Positions 1 to 9,541 of a stretch of 64,000 nucleotides of DNA are shown here, piece by piece (the first letter of the stretch is position 1; each line of letters begins with the position of its first letter). The notes beneath the pieces were generated by a model, which was not told the origin of the DNA, searched no databases, and was given only the letters and a program-made list of their open reading frames with translations. This DNA comes from Prolixibacteraceae bacterium (GTDB lineage: Bacteria > Bacteroidota > Bacteroidia > Bacteroidales > Prolixibacteraceae): NCBI GenBank assembly GCA_019163175.1, contig JAFLKN010000017.1, positions 1 through 64,000 on the forward strand. Reading direction: 5' to 3'. The position numbers and the translations under genes were made by a program.

Positions 1-563
1 CTGAAATGGCAAAATGTTACGGAAAACACGACAACGTGATGTACGAGATTTACAACGAACCACTCAAGGTTTCGTGGAGCGAAGTAGTGAAACCCTACGC
101 TGAAAAAGTGATAGCCGCCATACGTGCCATCGACCCTGACAACCTGATTATTGTGGGTTCGCCCTACTGGTCGCAAAAAGTGGTCGATGCGGCCAACGAC
201 CCGATTAAAGATAAAAATGTGGCGTACACCCTGCACTTCTATGCGGGTACACACGGTCAGTCGTTACGCGATGATGCCACGCTGGCCATGCAAAAAGGAA
301 TTGCCCTGTTTGTAACCGAATGGGGAACCTGCGACGCCTCCGGTAATGGTGGTTTTAATCCGGCTGCTGCGGAAGAATGGCTGAAATTCTGTAAAGATAA
401 TATGCTGAGCATGTGTAACTGGGCGGTAAACGATAAAGCCCAAACCGTATCAATCATCAAACCCGGATCAAACCCAAAGGGAGGCTGGACTGCAGCCGAT
501 TACACCGAGTCCGGAACTTTTGTTCGCGAGAAAATGAGGAATTGGAAGATTACAGGAAAATGA
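1..563 (+). CDS. GH5-type endoglucanase, C-terminal part (5' truncated by window edge)
   Basis: The reading frame is open from the window edge, so the ATG at 6 is probably internal and the true start lies outside. The visible part carries the hallmarks of a GH5 (clan A, TIM-barrel) retaining glycosidase. A YNEP motif near nt 50-63 supplies the acid/base glutamate, a histidine-containing HFYAGTHG stretch lies near nt 235-255, and FVTEWG near nt 308-325 supplies the nucleophile glutamate. The motif set looks most like subfamily 2 bacterial endo-1,4-beta-glucanases (cellulases), acting on beta-glucans outside the cell or in the periplasm. No domain follows the barrel. The SDR gene begins 27 nt after the stop, so co-transcription is likely. 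Exact substrate (cellulose, mixed-linkage glucan or mannan) cannot be fixed from this part. Confidence 0.85.
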   Translation, partial: EMAKCYGKHDNVMYEIYNEPLKVSWSEVVKPYAEKVIAAIRAIDPDNLIIVGSPYWSQKVVDAANDPIKDKNVAYTLHFYAGTHGQSLRDDATLAMQKGIALFVTEWGTCDASGNGGFNPAAAEEWLKFCKDNMLSMCNWAVNDKAQTVSIIKPGSNPKGGWTAADYTESGTFVREKMRNWKITGK

Positions 564-590
564 ATTGAATAAAAACAAAAAAAATAAAGT

Positions 591-1316
591 ATGATTGATT
601 TAAAAGGGAAAAATGCCCTGATTACAGGGTCAAGTCGCGGAGTAGGACAACAATTGGCACAAGCGTTGGCCAAATTGGGTTGTAATGTGATTGTTCACGG
701 AAGAACTAAGGAAAGCTGTGCCAAAACCCTTGCACTAATTAAGGATTCGGGTGTGAAAGTATATTGTGTTTCCGGTGAATTATCCCACGAAAAGCAGGTG
801 AATGAAGTTATCCGACAGGTTCGTGAACTGAAAATCCAGGTGGATATTCTATACAACAACGCTGCAGTAATGACTCCATACCACACCAATTATTGGGACC
901 ACAACTGGGATGAGTGGATGCTGAGCATGAAAGTGAATGTGTTTGCCATGTACAGCTTGTGTCGGGCATTTATTCCGGCGATGATTGAAACCAATTTCGG
1001 ACGGGTAATAAATGTCACTTCAGGAATTATGAATGAACCTGAACTGGCTCCTTATGGCGCTTCAAAATGGGCGGTCAATAAACTGACCGATGATCTGGCT
1101 TTCAAACTGAAAAACACGAATGTACGCATCAACATGCTCGATCCGGGATGGTTGCGCACCGACCTGGGCGGACCAAATGCGGATCACGCTGTTGAAGATA
1201 CTTTGCCCGGCGCATTGGCCCCTGCATTGGTCGAAAATGACGGGCCAAATGGTAAGTGCTTTTCTTCTATCGACCACGAGCTGGATGTTGAATTATTCAA
1301 AAAATTACTGGCATGA
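591..1316 (+). CDS. SDR family NAD(P)-dependent oxidoreductase
   Basis: A 241-residue classical short-chain dehydrogenase/reductase. The N-terminal Rossmann signature TGSSRGVG (residues 12-19) binds the nucleotide, NNAA near residue 90 is the conserved central motif, and a serine (VTSG) followed by YGASK near residue 155 gives the Ser-Tyr-Lys catalytic set. Length is normal for classical SDRs. The arginine in the glycine-rich loop (SSRG) hints at NADPH preference, which is inference. The stop overlaps the start of the next gene by four bases (ATGA), so translation is probably coupled. Its place between a GH5 enzyme and a secreted protein suggests a sugar or polyol substrate, but the sequence alone does not reveal which. 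Confidence 0.88.
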   Translation: MIDLKGKNALITGSSRGVGQQLAQALAKLGCNVIVHGRTKESCAKTLALIKDSGVKVYCVSGELSHEKQVNEVIRQVRELKIQVDILYNNAAVMTPYHTNYWDHNWDEWMLSMKVNVFAMYSLCRAFIPAMIETNFGRVINVTSGIMNEPELAPYGASKWAVNKLTDDLAFKLKNTNVRINMLDPGWLRTDLGGPNADHAVEDTLPGALAPALVENDGPNGKCFSSIDHELDVELFKKLLA

Positions 1317-2566
1317 ATCGAATTCCACGAAAATCAGGTAATGAAAAGATTTTTAAATTTCCAATCCTTACCTTGAATAAAGCACAGAAGAAAGGCATTT
1401 TGTTTTTGACATTAATCCTGTTGACATTCAGTTCTGTTTTTAGCCAGAATAAAGATATTGAACTCGATATGTCGAAACCTGAACTTTGGATCGTTGATGT
1501 GGTACACCTTGGATCGAAGCAGATTGAGATTTCTTATGATGCAAAAGAAAATGCTGCAGAGATGCTGCCAAAATGGTCGAAGGACGATGCCAATTCCACC
1601 GATGTTGCGACCCGGAACATCGAAAACGGGCGGCTCCATTCGTACCAGCACATTCCGATGACCGACTGCAGTCAGTCGGAAGTGAGCTTCGAGATCAACA
1701 TTCCGCAGAAATACATCGACGAGGGCAAAATGGAGTTCGTTTTCTCATTGCAGGCCAGTTCCGCCGGTGATTACCTGTTTAATGGGCACACCTATAAAAT
1801 GTCGGATTTTGTTGGCAGTGGCGGAAAATATAAAAGGATGATCGTGGTTCCAGCCGATTACAATGAACCCTCGATTAAGCAACGAAAAATTGAGCGCGTG
1901 AACATTGTTTTCGAGCGCCGGGGTTCGGTGGTTTCGGCACCCATTAAAATCCGTAACCTGAAAATCAAACTCAACGAAGATAAAATCATTCCCGAACCAC
2001 CTGATCCGGTGGTGACCAATCCGAAATCATTCTACGAATTCAACTACAATAATCAAGCTTCCATTGACAAACTGGAAGTGAGAATTTCAGCCGAAAGCAT
2101 GGATATCACCCGTTGGCTAAACAAAGACGGCAATGGAATGGCGCTAATTCCACAATGGGGTGAAGGTCAGGTTTCGCAGGGCCACACCGGCGATGTGACC
2201 ATTTGCCAGTCGCTTGGAGCACCGCACAACTTTGAGCCCTTTAAAGTTGAATACATTTTTAACATCCCGAAAGCTTATTTCAACGAGGGAAAGATGCAGA
2301 TCACGCCTTTTGTTCAGGCCGGCGAAAAAGGGTATTATGTGTGGAGCGGAGTGTCGAGAGAATTGTCTGGGTTTGCTTCAAAAGTAGGTCAGGATATAAT
2401 AATTACCTTGTCGACCGAAGATTTTTTAATTAATAAACAAAAGAAGAAAAACCTCATTGAAACTGTTGGTTTTAAATTCGACAGACATGGTTCAACGATA
2501 ACCGAGCCGATTATTCTGAAAAGCATCATTGTAAATCTGGATGAAAAAGCAATCAATAAAAATTAG
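1313..2566 (+). CDS. Secreted protein with a duplicated beta-rich domain, possible carbohydrate-binding role
   Basis: A 417-residue protein I do not recognise as a named family. A hydrophobic segment (about residues 28-44, ending VFSQ) looks like a signal peptide. This implies that the true start may be the ATG used here with a long n-region, or a later non-ATG start. Two homologous halves follow, about residues 50-220 and 240-412. Both contain a NIP.(K/A)Y...EGKM motif, a glycine/aromatic stretch and a terminal block of the form V.(I/F).F.R.GS.(V/I)..PI.(I/L)..(L/I). No catalytic signature is visible. Operon position with a GH5 enzyme and a sugar symporter suggests a non-catalytic glycan-binding or surface accessory protein, but that is inferred from context only. 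Confidence 0.7.
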   Translation: MNRIPRKSGNEKIFKFPILTLNKAQKKGILFLTLILLTFSSVFSQNKDIELDMSKPELWIVDVVHLGSKQIEISYDAKENAAEMLPKWSKDDANSTDVATRNIENGRLHSYQHIPMTDCSQSEVSFEINIPQKYIDEGKMEFVFSLQASSAGDYLFNGHTYKMSDFVGSGGKYKRMIVVPADYNEPSIKQRKIERVNIVFERRGSVVSAPIKIRNLKIKLNEDKIIPEPPDPVVTNPKSFYEFNYNNQASIDKLEVRISAESMDITRWLNKDGNGMALIPQWGEGQVSQGHTGDVTICQSLGAPHNFEPFKVEYIFNIPKAYFNEGKMQITPFVQAGEKGYYVWSGVSRELSGFASKVGQDIIITLSTEDFLINKQKKKNLIETVGFKFDRHGSTITEPIILKSIIVNLDEKAINKN

Positions 2567-2621
2567 GATAAAAGAAAAAAACAGGAGATTTGCGAAAACG
2601 ACCAATAACACAACAAGACTT

Positions 2622-4223
2622 ATGGAAAAACTATCACTTAAAGAAAAAATCGGGTATGCCCTTGGCGACGGGGCCGCAAATATTGCATGGCGCGGCGTTT
2701 CAACATTCTTATTTATTTTTTATACCGACGTATTTGGATTAAATCCCGCCGTGGTTGGGGTATTGTTTCTGATTGCCCGGTTTGGCGACGGAATTCTTGA
2801 TGTGCTGATGGGAATTATTTGCGACCGTACCAATTCGAAATGGGGTAAATTCCGTCCGTGGATTTTATGGACAGCCGTTCCCCTGGGCATTTCGTTATCG
2901 CTTCTGTTTACATCGCCCAATTTGAGTGATACTGGGAAAATAGTTTATGCATACGCCACCTATCTGCTGTTTTTCTTTATGTACACCGCTAATAACATTC
3001 CTTACGGAGCATTAATGGCCGTAATGACCGGCGACGACAAGGAGCGTACAAGTCTGGGTTCGTACCGTATGACCGGTGCATTTACCGGCGGGATGATTGT
3101 GCAGGGTGCTTTGTTGTTTTTGGTGGCCCATTTCGGCAATATAAATCCTGTGGTTAACGTGAAACAGCTTGAGCCGGCAAAATACGAAGTAACCGTTTCG
3201 ACGCACGAAGACATAAAAAACGTAAACATCAAAACCAAAGATGGAATAGCCCTTTTTAGCTGGGCAAATGCTGCATTGAGCAACGGCGACAACACCCCGG
3301 CCAAAGGCAAAAGCTTTTCGATGGAAGCGAACAAAGAGTACAATTTTATTGTCGCCGGAGAAGAAAATCTTGAAGCAACAAAAATATCAATCATCGACCA
3401 GAAAAGGGGTTACAGCTCTGCCATTTATATCATGTCGGTTTTCCTGTCGATTTTTATGATTTTAACTTTTGCTGCCACCAAAGAACGGGTGCTGCCTCCG
3501 AAAGAACAGGAATCAAACCTGCTTAAGGATTTGAAAGACCTTATTAGAAACAAACCCTGGGTTGTACTTCTGGTGATTGGTATGCTTTTCAATGTTTTCA
3601 ACAATATAAAACAAGGAATTGTGGTCATCTATTTTACACACTATTTGCATAATCCACTGCTTACCGCTTCGTATCTGGTATTGCTTGCTGTTGCGTCGAT
3701 TGGTGGAGCCATGATAACAACTCCGCTGGCTAAACGATACGGCAAACGCAATCTGTTTATTGGCGCCCTTATTTTCTCGGGCATTGTAAATTCGCTGTTT
3801 GTTTTTTGCGGTCCCGAAGATACAACAGCCATTTTTGCCATTGGTATTATTGGCGAGTGTGCCTCCGCCATTTTCCCAACGCTGTTCTTTGCCATGCTTG
3901 GCGATGCCGCCGATTATTCCGAATTTAAAAATGGACGACGGGCCACCGGACTGGTATACTCAGCTGGTTCGTTCGCAACCAAATTTGGCGGAGGTATTGC
4001 TGGTGCAATTATTGGTTTTGTACTTAGCGCCTTCCATTACGACGGGCAAAATGTGGTGTCAATTGTAGGAGCCATTCCTGGTATTATTATGCTGATGAGC
4101 TGGATACCAACCATCGTGGCAGTAATTACAGCAGGCGTTATGGCACTTTATCCACTTGATCAGAATAAGATGGATGCAATTACTCTTGAACTGAATACCA
4201 GAAGGGCTAAAGAAATGGCATAA
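2622..4223 (+). CDS. GPH-family (MelB-like) sugar:cation symporter with a large periplasmic insert
   Basis: The start was placed at the ATG at 2622 (MEKLSLKEK), which gives the usual GPH N-terminus and 533 residues. The upstream in-frame extension (from 2541) overlaps the previous gene and is lysine-rich. Signature features of the glycoside-pentoside-hexuronide:cation symporter family are YALGDGAANI in the first helix and DxxxG..CDRTNSKWGKFRPW in the helix 2-3 loop. Twelve hydrophobic segments are expected. An unusual block of roughly 95 mostly polar residues (about nt 3130-3415) separates helix 5 from helix 6. With the standard N-in topology this lies in the periplasm. Probable role is inner-membrane uptake of the oligosaccharide or monosaccharide released by the GH5 enzyme. 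Confidence 0.85.
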   Translation: MEKLSLKEKIGYALGDGAANIAWRGVSTFLFIFYTDVFGLNPAVVGVLFLIARFGDGILDVLMGIICDRTNSKWGKFRPWILWTAVPLGISLSLLFTSPNLSDTGKIVYAYATYLLFFFMYTANNIPYGALMAVMTGDDKERTSLGSYRMTGAFTGGMIVQGALLFLVAHFGNINPVVNVKQLEPAKYEVTVSTHEDIKNVNIKTKDGIALFSWANAALSNGDNTPAKGKSFSMEANKEYNFIVAGEENLEATKISIIDQKRGYSSAIYIMSVFLSIFMILTFAATKERVLPPKEQESNLLKDLKDLIRNKPWVVLLVIGMLFNVFNNIKQGIVVIYFTHYLHNPLLTASYLVLLAVASIGGAMITTPLAKRYGKRNLFIGALIFSGIVNSLFVFCGPEDTTAIFAIGIIGECASAIFPTLFFAMLGDAADYSEFKNGRRATGLVYSAGSFATKFGGGIAGAIIGFVLSAFHYDGQNVVSIVGAIPGIIMLMSWIPTIVAVITAGVMALYPLDQNKMDAITLELNTRRAKEMA

Positions 4224-4243
4224 AGCTGTTTTAATTAAAGCAT

Positions 4244-4287
4244 AAAAGAGAAAGGCAGAATTCAAATGAATTCTGCCTTTCTCTTTT
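4244..4287. terminator. Bidirectional intrinsic terminator
   Basis: A perfect 20-bp inverted repeat with a 4-nt AAAT loop. The stem edges are A-rich on the left and T-rich on the right, so it can terminate both the + strand symporter and the minus-strand gene that converges on it. Confidence 0.9.
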
Positions 4288-4305
4288 ATCTCGGTCATAC
4301 AGTAA

Positions 4306-5319
4306 TTAAACCATCGGATATTTTTTGAAGATCTCTTCTGATTTAGCCAGAATATCAACATACTGTGCACGTTGATAAGTGAATGGGTCTTTCAGGTTTT
4401 TACGCGATAAATTTCCGCGGAAATCTGACAGTTTTTTGTAGCCTTTTTTGTCCATCCAGGCCTGAAGCTCAGAAAGAATAGTAGCCACATAAGCTGGTTG
4501 ATTTTTATAAATGGTGGACACAATTTGTACGGCGTCGGCACCCGAAAGCAAAAGTCGAATTACATCTTCGGCGTTGTAAATACCGCGGCTGGCGCAAATG
4601 CTGGCTTCGATATTTCCATGTAGCAAACCAACATAGCGCAGCGCAAGATGATGGTCGCGCGATTGCGTAAGTTCCCATGGGAAATGGAATACTTCATTTT
4701 CAATATCAATCTCGGGTTGAAAGAATCGGTTAAACATGACAAAACCATCTATTCCAGCTTCGTCGAGTTTCTTGATAAAGTTCAAGGTATTGGTGTAAAA
4801 TGGACTAAGCTTAACACTTACAGGAATTTTAACAGCCTTTTTCACACTGCGCACAATCTGATACTGTTTTTCTTCGATTGAACTGGCGCCAACTTCAAAG
4901 TACCCTGGTGTAGCATAGAGATTTAGCTCAAGACCATCAATGCCGGTTTCTTCCAGCGATTTGGCGTATTCTACCCAGCTTGGCTCGTAAATGGCATTCA
5001 AACTGGCAAAAACTGGTACTGAAGTATTTTGTTTTAGCTTTTTGAGGTTGTAAAGGTGTTCTTTAGGTCCGGCATGTTCAATATCCGGGAAAAGACGACC
5101 CATTTCCGAATTGCGATTTGAATATTCATTCAGTTCTTCATCAAGCTGAAGGCTTTCCAACTGGATTTGTTCTTCAAAAAGAGACTTGTAAACAATGGCA
5201 GAAATTCCTGCCTCTTCAAGCTCTTTAATCACTTCGGGTTTGGTAACAAGATTGCTGGCGCCCAAAATCAAAGGGTTTTTTAATTTGACGCCCATGTAGG
5301 TTGTTGATAAATCTGCCAT
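4306..5319 (-). CDS. Dihydroorotate dehydrogenase-like flavoprotein
   Basis: A 337-residue TIM-barrel protein of the dihydroorotate dehydrogenase-like family. Evidence is the N-terminal [15 protein letters not shown] segment typical of class 1 DHODs, the V.VKLSP strand near residue 170 and the C-terminal [13 protein letters not shown] phosphate-binding segment for FMN. These paralogues occur alongside genuine pyrD in many Bacteroidota and also resemble subunits of dihydropyrimidine dehydrogenases. Whether it oxidises dihydroorotate or another cyclic amide is not shown. It appears to be a single-gene unit, closed by the terminator at 4244-4287. Confidence 0.85.
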   Translation of the reverse strand: MADLSTTYMGVKLKNPLILGASNLVTKPEVIKELEEAGISAIVYKSLFEEQIQLESLQLDEELNEYSNRNSEMGRLFPDIEHAGPKEHLYNLKKLKQNTSVPVFASLNAIYEPSWVEYAKSLEETGIDGLELNLYATPGYFEVGASSIEEKQYQIVRSVKKAVKIPVSVKLSPFYTNTLNFIKKLDEAGIDGFVMFNRFFQPEIDIENEVFHFPWELTQSRDHHLALRYVGLLHGNIEASICASRGIYNAEDVIRLLLSGADAVQIVSTIYKNQPAYVATILSELQAWMDKKGYKKLSDFRGNLSRKNLKDPFTYQRAQYVDILAKSEEIFKKYPMV

Positions 5320-5390
5320 AATATCTGGTTTTAGTATTGTAGTCTTTGTCCTTAAACTCTTTTTGCCTGTTTTTTGTTCAGCATTATCTG

Positions 5391-5425
5391 AAAAAAAGAA
5401 ACCCCGAAGAAAATCTCCGGGGTTT
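5391..5425 (-). terminator. Intrinsic terminator of hppA
   Basis: An 8-bp GC-rich stem (5399-5406 with 5418-5425, core CCCCG/CGGGG) is followed, reading the minus strand, by a T-rich run (complement of 5391-5398). It lies just past the hppA stop. Confidence 0.85.
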
Positions 5426-5445
5426 AAATGTATCCTAAATTTTTA

Positions 5446-7686
5446 TTACATCAAACTGTACGCAATAGTTAATCCAGCCATTACGATTGAAACCATGCTC
5501 ATCAACTTAATAAGGATGTTCAATGAAGGGCCTGAAGTATCTTTAAATGGATCACCAACAGTATCGCCTGTTACAGCAGCTTTGTGGCAATCAGATCCTT
5601 TACCTCCGTAATGACCTTCTTCAATGTATTTTTTAGCATTGTCCCATGCACCACCGGCATTAGCCATGAAAATGGCAAGGATAAATCCGGTTGAAGTTCC
5701 ACCCAAAAGCAAACCCACAACTCCGGAAACTCCGAAAATAAGACCAGTACCAATTGGAATAAAAATGGCTAATAATGAAGGAAACAACATTTCTTTCTGA
5801 GCACCTTTTGTAGAAATCTCAACGCAACGTGCATAATCAGGTTCTCCTTCTCCAGTTAAAATTCCTTTGATTTCCCGGAACTGGCGACGAACTTCTTCGA
5901 CCATACTTTGAGCAGCACGACCCACTGCATTCATAGTCAATCCGCAGAATAGGAATGCAGCCATTGAACCGATGAATGCACCAACCAAAACTCTTGGGTT
6001 CATTAAATCGAGGTGCAGATATTGCATCATTTCAGGAATAGTGGCTTTGTGAACATCCACATTGGTAAAATGATTGTTTGTGGCATATTGTGCAAACTCA
6101 GCAACTTTTTCAGGAACACGAGCCAAGGCAATTTTAATTTCTTCGATGTAAGAAGCTAAAAGAGCTAACGCTGTTAATGCAGCCGAACCAATCGCAAATC
6201 CTTTTCCGGTTGCAGCAGTGGTATTTCCAAGCGTATCCAAAGCATCAGTACGAACACGAACTTCATGGCCTAAACCACTCATTTCAGCATTTCCACCGGC
6301 ATTGTCGGCTATTGGGCCATAAGCATCGGTTGCTAAAGTAATACCCAGAGTTGAAAGCATACCTACAGCAGCAATAGCAATACCATAAAGGCCCATGCTA
6401 ATGTTGTTAAAATCGAAACTTGAGGCAAACAGGAATGCAAGTATAATAGAAGCGCCTACAATTAAAACTGGAATAGCAGTAGAAATCATACCAGTACCAA
6501 TACCAGAAATAATTACTGTTGCAGGACCGGTTTTGGTAGACTCGGCAATCTTTTGTGTTGGACTGAATCCTGAAGAAGTATAGTATTCAGTGATTTTACC
6601 GATACCAATACCGCCAGCTAAACCTGCCATCATAGCACCCCAAACACCTAGAAAGTTTGGAATATCAAGATATTTTAGGATTAGGTAAGAGAAAATAGCA
6701 ATACCTATCGAGCTGACATTTACCCCGCGACCTAAGGCTGCCAGCAATTGTTTTTGCGAAGCGCCCTCTTTGGCTTTTACAAGGAAAATACCAAATATGG
6801 AAAGGATGATTCCAACGGCAGCAATAACCATAGGGGCAATAACACCGTTAAATTGGGTTTCTGCTCCCAAACCGGCAAATGCAGTTGCACCAAGTGCTGC
6901 AGTCGAAAGAATTGCACCACAATAGGATTCGTATAAGTCAGCACCCATACCAGCGACGTCACCTACGTTATCGCCTACGTTATCGGCAATTGTTGCAGGG
7001 TTGCGAGGATCGTCTTCTGGAATACCAGCTTCCACTTTACCAACAAGGTCAGCGCCTACGTCGGCAGCTTTGGTGAAAATACCACCACCAACGCGGGCAA
7101 ACAAAGCCTGGGTCGATGCACCCATACCGAAGGTAAGTGTTGTTGTTGTGATAATGATAAGTTTCATAGATGGATCGGCAGCAATAATACCATTGGTTGT
7201 AGAATCCAACGCACCAATAATATATTGCAGCGCATAGAACCAGATCGAGATGTCAAGTAATCCCAAACCTACTACAACCAAACCCATAACAGCTCCTGAT
7301 CGGAAAGCAACCCGCAGTCCGTCGTTCAGTGAACGCTGAGCTGCATTGGCAGCGCGGGCCGAAGCATAAGTTGCAGTGCGCATACCGAAGAAACCTGCCA
7401 ATCCGGAGAAGAAACCTCCGGTGAGGAATGCAAACGGTACCCATGGATTTTGGATTTTTAATACATAGGCCATGACGGCAAACAAAAGAGTAATAACCAC
7501 GAAAACAATAGTAACAACACGATACTGTTGTTTCAGGTAAGCCATTGCGCCATCACGAACGTGTTTGGCAATTTTTTTCATTGTGTCGGTACCTTCGCTT
7601 TCCTTCATCATTTGCTTGAAGAAGTAATAAGCAAAAGAAAGTGCTAAAATCGAACTGATTGGCACCAGCCAAAAAATAGAATTCAT
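5446..7686 (-). CDS. hppA: Membrane-bound cation-translocating pyrophosphatase
   Basis: A 746-residue polytopic membrane PPase, which hydrolyses cytoplasmic pyrophosphate and pumps Na+ and/or H+ across the inner membrane. The pyrophosphate/Mg site is visible at about residues 200-255 ([14 protein letters not shown], then repeated DNVGDNVGD), with further acidic motifs [16 protein letters not shown] and [15 protein letters not shown] near residue 714. The segment [10 protein letters not shown] near residue 485 has alanine where K+-independent enzymes carry lysine, so this should be a K+-dependent type. Many Bacteroidota members of that type pump Na+ or both ions; the ion choice here is inferred. 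It stands alone with its own terminator. Confidence 0.96.
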   Translation of the reverse strand: MNSIFWLVPISSILALSFAYYFFKQMMKESEGTDTMKKIAKHVRDGAMAYLKQQYRVVTIVFVVITLLFAVMAYVLKIQNPWVPFAFLTGGFFSGLAGFFGMRTATYASARAANAAQRSLNDGLRVAFRSGAVMGLVVVGLGLLDISIWFYALQYIIGALDSTTNGIIAADPSMKLIIITTTTLTFGMGASTQALFARVGGGIFTKAADVGADLVGKVEAGIPEDDPRNPATIADNVGDNVGDVAGMGADLYESYCGAILSTAALGATAFAGLGAETQFNGVIAPMVIAAVGIILSIFGIFLVKAKEGASQKQLLAALGRGVNVSSIGIAIFSYLILKYLDIPNFLGVWGAMMAGLAGGIGIGKITEYYTSSGFSPTQKIAESTKTGPATVIISGIGTGMISTAIPVLIVGASIILAFLFASSFDFNNISMGLYGIAIAAVGMLSTLGITLATDAYGPIADNAGGNAEMSGLGHEVRVRTDALDTLGNTTAATGKGFAIGSAALTALALLASYIEEIKIALARVPEKVAEFAQYATNNHFTNVDVHKATIPEMMQYLHLDLMNPRVLVGAFIGSMAAFLFCGLTMNAVGRAAQSMVEEVRRQFREIKGILTGEGEPDYARCVEISTKGAQKEMLFPSLLAIFIPIGTGLIFGVSGVVGLLLGGTSTGFILAIFMANAGGAWDNAKKYIEEGHYGGKGSDCHKAAVTGDTVGDPFKDTSGPSLNILIKLMSMVSIVMAGLTIAYSLM

Positions 7687-7832
7687 AAGTTAAGATTTTA
7701 TGCAACTAAGTTGCTGTTAGTTAATTGAATTTTACGGTGAATTGAAAGCCCCGAAATTAGTAATTAATGACTTGAATGATCAGTGAACATTAATGTTATA
7801 TGGCAGCATCCAATTGTCTGTGCATTGAAAGA

Positions 7833-7840
7833 CAAAATTA
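7833..7840 (-). promoter_or_regulatory. Candidate -7 box of hppA (TAATTTTG)
   Basis: On the minus strand this reads TAnnTTTG, the Bacteroidota primary-sigma -7 consensus, about 147 nt before the hppA start. No clear TTTG -33 element lies at the expected distance, so support is partial. The rest of 7687-7962 shows no gene. Confidence 0.4.
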
Positions 7841-7962
7841 AAAAACAACGTCAATTTTAAGTAAATGACATGATGTTGGTAACGATTTGTAAACAAATAC
7901 TTAATATTCGTTTTAATTTGGAATGCTGGCAGAAAATGACCATTCAATAAAAATGTTGCGCT

Positions 7963-8898
7963 TTAAACCAAATCAGTTGTCAAACCTTCTTCCGAAGTTT
8001 TCTTTTTTCGTTTTATCAAATTCAGACTTAACAGAGAAGATGCAATCAGCACCATTCCAAGAATTGAAATTAGATCAGGGGATTCATTTGGAAGAATCAA
8101 CCAACTTAGAATTGCTCCTGAAACCGGAATCAGGAATTTCCAGATGTTGAGTTCAGAAACCTTAACTTTTGGGCGTCGAAGCAGTGTATTCCAGATCGAG
8201 ATCGCTGCAGCCGATAAGAAGCTGAGCCAGGCCAGGGCCAAATAATATTCAGTAGGGAAAGTTTGTTTTGGAAGTCCTTCGAATGGGATGGAAACGATCG
8301 TAAGAAATGCACCACCCAAGAAAAGCGAAGCGGAGGTCAATACCATGGGTGATATACTTTGTTTTTTTCTGGCCACAACGACATTGGTAATGCCAGAGGC
8401 CAAATTGTTGAGTAACAAAAACAATACTCCAAGCAAGGCGATTTCAGCGCCCGAAGGAATACTTTTTCGCCCAAGTGTTATCACGGCAACGCCAATGATT
8501 CCGAGGGCAATACTAGCCGTTTTATACCAGTCCATTCGGTCGCCTGAAATGGAGAAATGAGCAACCAAGGCTACGAATAAGGGAGAGGAACCCACAATCA
8601 TGGCAGAAATCGATGCCGGAACCAGATTGACTCCCATGTAAAAAAGTGAATATTGAAGAATCACCTGCAAAAAGGCGATCAGGCAGACATAAGCAAAATT
8701 CTTTGATACTTCTTCCCGGAACTTTCCGAAATCATGAATGACAGGCAAAAGCATCAATCCCGACAACATGAATCGAATTCCTGCAAACTGGAGCGGAGAA
8801 TGGTATTTCAGACCAATTTTTACCCCGACAAAAGCCGATGACCAGAGCAAACAGGCAATAATTGCCAAGAAGGTAGTTTGAGAAAAGTATTTCTTCAT
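7963..8898 (-). CDS. EamA/DMT-superfamily transporter
   Basis: A 311-residue inner-membrane protein with about ten hydrophobic helices arranged as two EamA repeats. The first begins LWSSAFVGVKIGLKY..PLQFAGIRF, a typical drug/metabolite transporter opening, and the second repeat ends before a basic tail (KRKKKTSEE) that should be cytoplasmic. Members export amino acids, nucleosides or other small metabolites; the substrate cannot be read from sequence. It is flanked by gaps of about 110 nt (8899-9007) and 276 nt and seems to be monocistronic. Confidence 0.85.
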   Translation of the reverse strand: MKKYFSQTTFLAIIACLLWSSAFVGVKIGLKYHSPLQFAGIRFMLSGLMLLPVIHDFGKFREEVSKNFAYVCLIAFLQVILQYSLFYMGVNLVPASISAMIVGSSPLFVALVAHFSISGDRMDWYKTASIALGIIGVAVITLGRKSIPSGAEIALLGVLFLLLNNLASGITNVVVARKKQSISPMVLTSASLFLGGAFLTIVSIPFEGLPKQTFPTEYYLALAWLSFLSAAAISIWNTLLRRPKVKVSELNIWKFLIPVSGAILSWLILPNESPDLISILGMVLIASSLLSLNLIKRKKKTSEEGLTTDLV

Positions 8899-9007
8899 AG
8901 TTTAGTTCGCCAGGTCAAAGTTCAAAATTCCAGTTTCTTAAAATCTCCTTTCTAAGGCGCATCTGAACGCAGTTTTAGAGATAAGTTTCTGAACCCACAA
9001 CATGAGT

Positions 9008-9454
9008 TTATCTGAAAGAATCAGGGAAATCGTCCTGAAACTGAATAGTTTTTGCACCATAATCAATTGTACAACCATATTGCATCAGGATGTCTCCACC
9101 CAGAAGTCCGGCAATGCGGTATGCTGTGTATTTTTCGTAAATCTCATTGACGTGGTTAAGGTCAATTAAGGCCACCTTTTGGTTGGTAATTTCCAAGTCA
9201 TCAAATCGCAAATAATGCATTTTGCCAACCGAAGTTTCCATCATTCCCTGATTAATGCCAGCACTTTGGTAATCATCTTCATTGTCTGAATCAACAACTT
9301 CGTAGAACGGATGCAGATTTACATCAAGCACAGTTTTCGATGCACCGGTATCGATAATCCAGTACACCGGCGTCTCATCAATAAAATGGCCTTCAATAAG
9401 GATGTGGAAATTATCGTGTTCGAGTTCTATAATTTGCAGGGGAATTTCAGTCAT
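9008..9454 (-). CDS. Small retropepsin-like aspartic protease-family protein
   Basis: A 148-residue single-domain protein with the clan AA signature. IIDTGASKTVLD (Asp35-Thr36-Gly37) is the catalytic D-T-G-A/S motif and AGLLGGDILMQYG near residue 116-128 is the conserved flap-distal hydrophobic-Gly-Asp strand. Retroviral-type proteases work as homodimers with one DTG per chain, and the size fits that. There is no signal peptide, so it should be cytoplasmic. Substrate is unknown. It starts about 20 nt downstream of the mdh terminator on the same strand, so it probably has its own promoter or relies on readthrough. Confidence 0.8.
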   Translation of the reverse strand: MTEIPLQIIELEHDNFHILIEGHFIDETPVYWIIDTGASKTVLDVNLHPFYEVVDSDNEDDYQSAGINQGMMETSVGKMHYLRFDDLEITNQKVALIDLNHVNEIYEKYTAYRIAGLLGGDILMQYGCTIDYGAKTIQFQDDFPDSFR

Positions 9455-9472
9455 AAGTTGGTCAACAGTTAT

Positions 9473-9504
9473 AAAAAAAGCCCCGGCAAAAATTACCGGA
9501 GCTT
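9473..9504 (-). terminator. Terminator of mdh
   Basis: A stem of about 9 bp with one mismatch (9478-9486 with 9496-9504), followed on the minus strand by a T-run (complement of 9473-9478). It lies between the mdh stop and the retropepsin-like gene. Confidence 0.8.
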
Positions 9505-9541
9505 CAAATATAGATGATATTGTTTGTTTGCGCTATAAAAC

